Below, piece after piece: positions 61,099 through 64,000 of a stretch of DNA of 64,000 nt. The DNA comes from Roseburia hominis A2-183. GTDB taxonomy: Bacteria; Bacillota; Clostridia; Lachnospirales; Lachnospiraceae. The notes beneath the pieces are model-generated. The model made no database searches, had not been told where the DNA came from, and saw only the letters and a program-made list of their open reading frames with translations. The stretch is taken from the NCBI RefSeq assembly GCF_000225345.1, contig NC_015977.1:630001-694000 (forward strand), read 5' to 3'. Each line of letters begins with the position of its first letter. The first letter of the stretch is position 1. A program made the position numbers and the translations under genes.

Positions 61099-62556
61099 AT
61101 GAGAAGGAAAGTATTCAGTGCACTGATGTGCGCAGCAATGGTCACATCCCTGTTTGCAGGATGTGGAAGCTCTGATGCTTCTACCACTGCTTCAAATTCA
61201 GGAAGCACAACAGGGGATGGCACAGAGGCAGCAGCAGAGGACGCTGTAGAGGATGCAACAGAATCCGCAGAGTCAGAGGTTGTTACCAACACATTCGGTG
61301 ATCCGAACGGAACACATCTTGAGATGTGGACATTCGTAGAGCTTCACGGACAGCATTACGGCAAGATGGCTGAGGTTTGGAACGAGGAGCATCCGGATCA
61401 GACGATCGAGATCACATGTACGACATATCCGTACAGCGATATGCACACAAAGCTTCTTACCGCACTTCAGGCAGGAACCGGTGCACCGGACATCTGTGAT
61501 GTAGAGGTTGGACAGTTCCCGAACGTGGTTGCAGGTCTTGACCAGTGGCTGGTTCCGCTGGATGACTACGCAGCTCCGTACATGGAGACTATGGTTAAAG
61601 CACGTATGGATACCTACGCAGGGGAGGACGGACATTATTATGGAGCTCCGTACCATGTAGGTGCAACCGTAATGTACTATAACGTGGCAGCTATGGCAGA
61701 GGCTATGGGAATTTCTGAGGATGAGGTAACTGCTAAGATTGATTCCGTTGTTACATGGGATGATTATCAGGCACTCGGTGATGAGTATGTGGCAGCAATC
61801 GGTGAGGAAGGCAAATACTTCACATCCGTAGATACAGGCGGTACAGACTGGTTATGGCTGGCAATGGCTGAGTACGGCGATGACTGGACCGGCGGATTCG
61901 ATGATCCGGCAAACGTTCAGCTTGATTCCGTTCAGAAAATGTTAGAGATGCAGCAGTCCTGGTTAGACAGCGGCTTCGCAGAGGTTTCTCCGGATGGACA
62001 TGTAGACCTTGAGGCTGGTTTCCAGAACATTCTGGATCACAACATCGTATCTTTCCCGAAGGCATTATGGTACATGAGCCGTTTCACAAACTATATGCCT
62101 GAGGAGAGCGGTAACTGGTACATTGCTAAGTGCCCGGTATTTGAGGCAGGTCAGAAGTGCTCCGTTGGTATCGGTGGTACAGGTACCGTTGTGACACAGC
62201 AGTCTGCGAGCGCAGATCTTGCAGCTGAGTTCCTTTGCTGGGCAAAGATGTCTGACGAGGGTGAGAAGAACATCTGGGATACATTAGGATTCGACGTATG
62301 CAACACCGCATGCTGGACAGATGATGCTTTCGCACATGACGACAGCAACCAGTACAACGCATACTTCAGAAACTATCCGTACGATGTATTGAATTCCATC
62401 GGTATGGACAACATCGGTAAGATCTCTGTTGTAGCGATCAGCCCGACAATCAACGAGTATGTATGCAACACAACATTAAATGAGGTACTTGAGGACGGCA
62501 TGGATGTATCTGATGCTCTCCAGGAGTTACAGGATGCAGTCGATCTTGAGCAGTAG
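61099..62556 (+). CDS. carbohydrate ABC transporter binding lipoprotein (SBP family 1)
   Basis: The 485-residue lipoprotein has lipobox Cys22 in SLFAGCGSS, an acidic Ser/Thr/Glu linker and the family 1 sugar-binding fold (WNEEHPDQTIEITCTTYPYS, TKLLTALQAGTGAPDICDVE, GHYYGAPYHVGATVMYYNVA). Many Trp residues in the C-terminal half fit oligosaccharide binding. The neighbouring GH43 enzymes suggest arabino-oligosaccharides as ligand (inference). AAGGAGGAGGGCAAG is the ribosome site. Codon bias is strong, like that of the other binding-protein genes here. Confidence 0.93.
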   Translation: MRRKVFSALMCAAMVTSLFAGCGSSDASTTASNSGSTTGDGTEAAAEDAVEDATESAESEVVTNTFGDPNGTHLEMWTFVELHGQHYGKMAEVWNEEHPDQTIEITCTTYPYSDMHTKLLTALQAGTGAPDICDVEVGQFPNVVAGLDQWLVPLDDYAAPYMETMVKARMDTYAGEDGHYYGAPYHVGATVMYYNVAAMAEAMGISEDEVTAKIDSVVTWDDYQALGDEYVAAIGEEGKYFTSVDTGGTDWLWLAMAEYGDDWTGGFDDPANVQLDSVQKMLEMQQSWLDSGFAEVSPDGHVDLEAGFQNILDHNIVSFPKALWYMSRFTNYMPEESGNWYIAKCPVFEAGQKCSVGIGGTGTVVTQQSASADLAAEFLCWAKMSDEGEKNIWDTLGFDVCNTACWTDDAFAHDDSNQYNAYFRNYPYDVLNSIGMDNIGKISVVAISPTINEYVCNTTLNEVLEDGMDVSDALQELQDAVDLEQ

Positions 62557-62574
62557 GACATAAGTTTTGGGAAT

Positions 62575-62615
62575 GGGGATGTCTGGAGGGTTCTCCTCTG
62601 GCATCCCTGTTTTCA
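62575..62615 (+). terminator. attenuator hairpin after the sugar-binding protein gene
   Basis: GGGATGTCTGGAGG pairs with CCTCTGGCATCCC around a 4-nt loop, followed by TGTTTT. It should reduce read-through into the permease genes. Confidence 0.7.
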
Positions 62616-62636
62616 TAAGAAGGAGAGGGTGTTGAG

Positions 62637-63533
62637 TTGAAGTTAAAAAAGTTCTTGTATTCGGAAAAAGTAGCGCCATATATTTTTGTCATACCTTTTA
62701 TTTTAAGCTTTGCGTTTTTCTGGATCTATCCGTTGATCACATCCGTGACAATGAGTTTTCAGGACATCGGAGCAATCAAATCAGAGTGGGTGGGTCTTGC
62801 CAATTACCAGAAGTTGTTGAAGGATAATGTATTCCACACGGCAATCTGGAACAGTACAAAATACATGCTGTTTACGTTGGTGCTTTTGATTCCTTTCCCG
62901 ATGCTTTTTGCAGTGCTGATGGACAGCCGTCTGGTAAAAGCAAAAGGTGTGTGGAAGGCAATTCTCTATATGCCGGCATTGACCTCCGTGGTTATTTCCG
63001 GTACATTATTTCGACTGATGTTCACGGAATATTCGACAGGACAGATGAATATTATTACCGCAGCACTGGGCCTTGGCACCTATAAATGGCTGAAAATGGG
63101 ATGGTCAGGTATGACGGCTCTTCTGGTAGTCGCATGTTGGAGATGGACGGGTGTTAATATGCTCTACTTCCTTTCAGGACTGAAGGCGATCGACTCCTCC
63201 CTCTATGAGGCATCTGAGATTGACGGTGCATCTGCATGGCAGAAGTTCCGCTATGTGACGCTTCCTCTTTTGAAGCCGACGACGGTCTACGTGCTCACGA
63301 TTTCCATCTATGCCGGACTGGCAATGTTCCTGGAATCCTACATGTTATGGGCGGGCAACAACTCACCGAACAACATCGGACTCACCATCGTTGGATACCT
63401 GTATAAGCGTGGAATCGAGAAAAATGATATGGGTTATGCATGCGCGGTCGGCGTGGTGCTGTTAGTGATCGCACTTGCTATCAATATCGTTCAGTTGATT
63501 GCAAATGGAACATTTAAGAATGAGGAGAAATAA
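62637..63533 (+). CDS. carbohydrate ABC permease, MalF/UgpA type
   Basis: The 298-residue permease has six helices. The start is TTG (TTGAAGTTAAAAAAG) with AAGGAGAGGG 8 bp upstream; no ATG fits. YIFVIPFILSFAFFWIYPLI is helix 1, and the EAA loop reads LYEASEIDGASAWQKFRYVTLP (first 20 residues shown by position 188-207). The C-terminal part, NIGLTIVGYLYKRGIEKNDM, is typical of the family. It pairs with the truncated permease that follows 1 bp later. The ATPase for the system is not in the window and may be a shared MsmX-type protein (inference). Confidence 0.93.
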   Translation: MKLKKFLYSEKVAPYIFVIPFILSFAFFWIYPLITSVTMSFQDIGAIKSEWVGLANYQKLLKDNVFHTAIWNSTKYMLFTLVLLIPFPMLFAVLMDSRLVKAKGVWKAILYMPALTSVVISGTLFRLMFTEYSTGQMNIITAALGLGTYKWLKMGWSGMTALLVVACWRWTGVNMLYFLSGLKAIDSSLYEASEIDGASAWQKFRYVTLPLLKPTTVYVLTISIYAGLAMFLESYMLWAGNNSPNNIGLTIVGYLYKRGIEKNDMGYACAVGVVLLVIALAINIVQLIANGTFKNEEK

Positions 63534-63534
63534 C

Positions 63535-64000
63535 ATGGCAGATGAGAAGAACAGAAAGGGCGATAAGGGCCCGAAGAGCGGCAAGACAAAACGGACAGTG
63601 GGAACAGTTCTCGGCACAGGATTTTTCGCAGTCTTAAGCCTGATTATTATCTTCCCGGTATTCGCAGGTCTGCTTGCCTCTTTCAGACCAGGAACAGAGC
63701 TGATCCGCCGTGGATTGTCGATCGATCTCGATATCCGTACGATGAATCTGGATAACTATAAGTACCTGTTTTCCGGAAATGCGGACAGTCAGAAATATTT
63801 TATGTGGTATAAGAACTCTCTGGTTATTACGATCGTGTCGGTCGTTCTGACATTGTTCATCTGCTACTTTGTGGCATATGGACTGACAATGTACAATTTC
63901 AAGCTGAAGAATTTCCTCTTCTTCCTTGTAATTGCGACAATGATGGTACCGTTTGAGATTCTGATGCTTCCTTTATATAAGGAAATTATTGCACTGCATC
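63535..64000 (+). CDS. carbohydrate ABC permease, MalG type (partial, runs off the window)
   Basis: An open frame starts at ATG 63535 with GAGGAGAAATAAC upstream and stays open to the window end (155 codons seen). It has a basic N-terminus (MADEKNRKGDKGPKSGKTKR), helix 1 (FFAVLSLIIIFPVFAGLLAS), an extracytoplasmic stretch with FRPGTELIRRGLSIDLDIRT and LDNYKYLFSGN, and the next helices beginning YKNSLVITIVSVVLTLFICY. These are the usual landmarks of the MalG/CUT1 second permease. The EAA loop lies beyond the edge. Confidence 0.92.
   Translation, partial: MADEKNRKGDKGPKSGKTKRTVGTVLGTGFFAVLSLIIIFPVFAGLLASFRPGTELIRRGLSIDLDIRTMNLDNYKYLFSGNADSQKYFMWYKNSLVITIVSVVLTLFICYFVAYGLTMYNFKLKNFLFFLVIATMMVPFEILMLPLYKEIIALH

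Overview
The window looks like chromosomal DNA from an anaerobic Firmicute of the Lachnospiraceae (Roseburia/Agathobacter/Butyrivibrio-like). The evidence is many peptide and branched-chain amino acid ABC transporters with lipoprotein binding proteins, strong AGGAGG ribosome sites, TTGACA/TATAAT promoters, tRNA genes without encoded CCA, a tetrahydrofolate riboswitch in front of folT, TRAP transport and GH43 arabinan enzymes. Genus or species cannot be fixed from the sequence alone.

Layout. 1-1966: 3' part of a 23S rRNA gene followed directly by eight tRNA genes (Asn, Glu, Thr, Met, Asp, Val, Leu, Arg), with no 5S gene between. 2156-12904: housekeeping and envelope genes: a membrane acyltransferase, coaBC, a large cNMP-domain protein, a small Asn/Ser-rich protein, a rhodanese, a THUMP rRNA methyltransferase, an exported papain-like protease, a frameshifted cell-wall amidase, rdgB and a YfcE-type phosphoesterase. 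12912-15356: six more tRNAs (Pro, Gly, Arg, His, Gln, Lys), the THF riboswitch with folT, a small hypothetical gene, and tRNA-Leu(TAG) whose 3' end is partly duplicated downstream. 15881-30403: two complete oligopeptide/dipeptide ABC systems. 31085-37512: a coiled-coil protein, the liv branched-chain amino acid system and a cytidylate-kinase-like protein. 37620-40512: PepF-like peptidase and a ferredoxin-like aldo/keto reductase.

40876-48291: a TRAP transporter (dctP-dctQ-dctM), then a YcxB-like protein, a histidine kinase, an AraC-type response regulator, a second membrane-anchored DctP and a KdgF-like cupin. The last four overlap or abut, which suggests a sensor unit controlling uptake and use of uronates. 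48294-49775 (minus strand): a UDP-sugar dehydrogenase with an XRE DNA-binding domain fused to its N-terminus; its promoter is flanked by two copies of a 15-bp palindrome-like site. 50052-53794: a tandem-repeat membrane protein, a DUF1653 protein, a methyltransferase, a CYTH protein and a DJ-1/PfpI protein. 54545-64000: an arabinan locus with three GH43 enzymes, an ArsR-type regulator and a carbohydrate ABC transporter that runs off the end.

The most unusual feature is a family of three very long imperfect palindromes (527-603 bp; 30407-31000, 53824-54426, 59220-59746). They share a core, differ in their outer arms, and carry compensatory base changes that keep the arms paired in each copy. 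Other points to follow up are the HTH-dehydrogenase fusion with its paired operators, the promoter-plus-terminator unit at 22276-22387, the amidase frameshift, and hairpins placed just after the binding-protein gene in four separate transporter operons.
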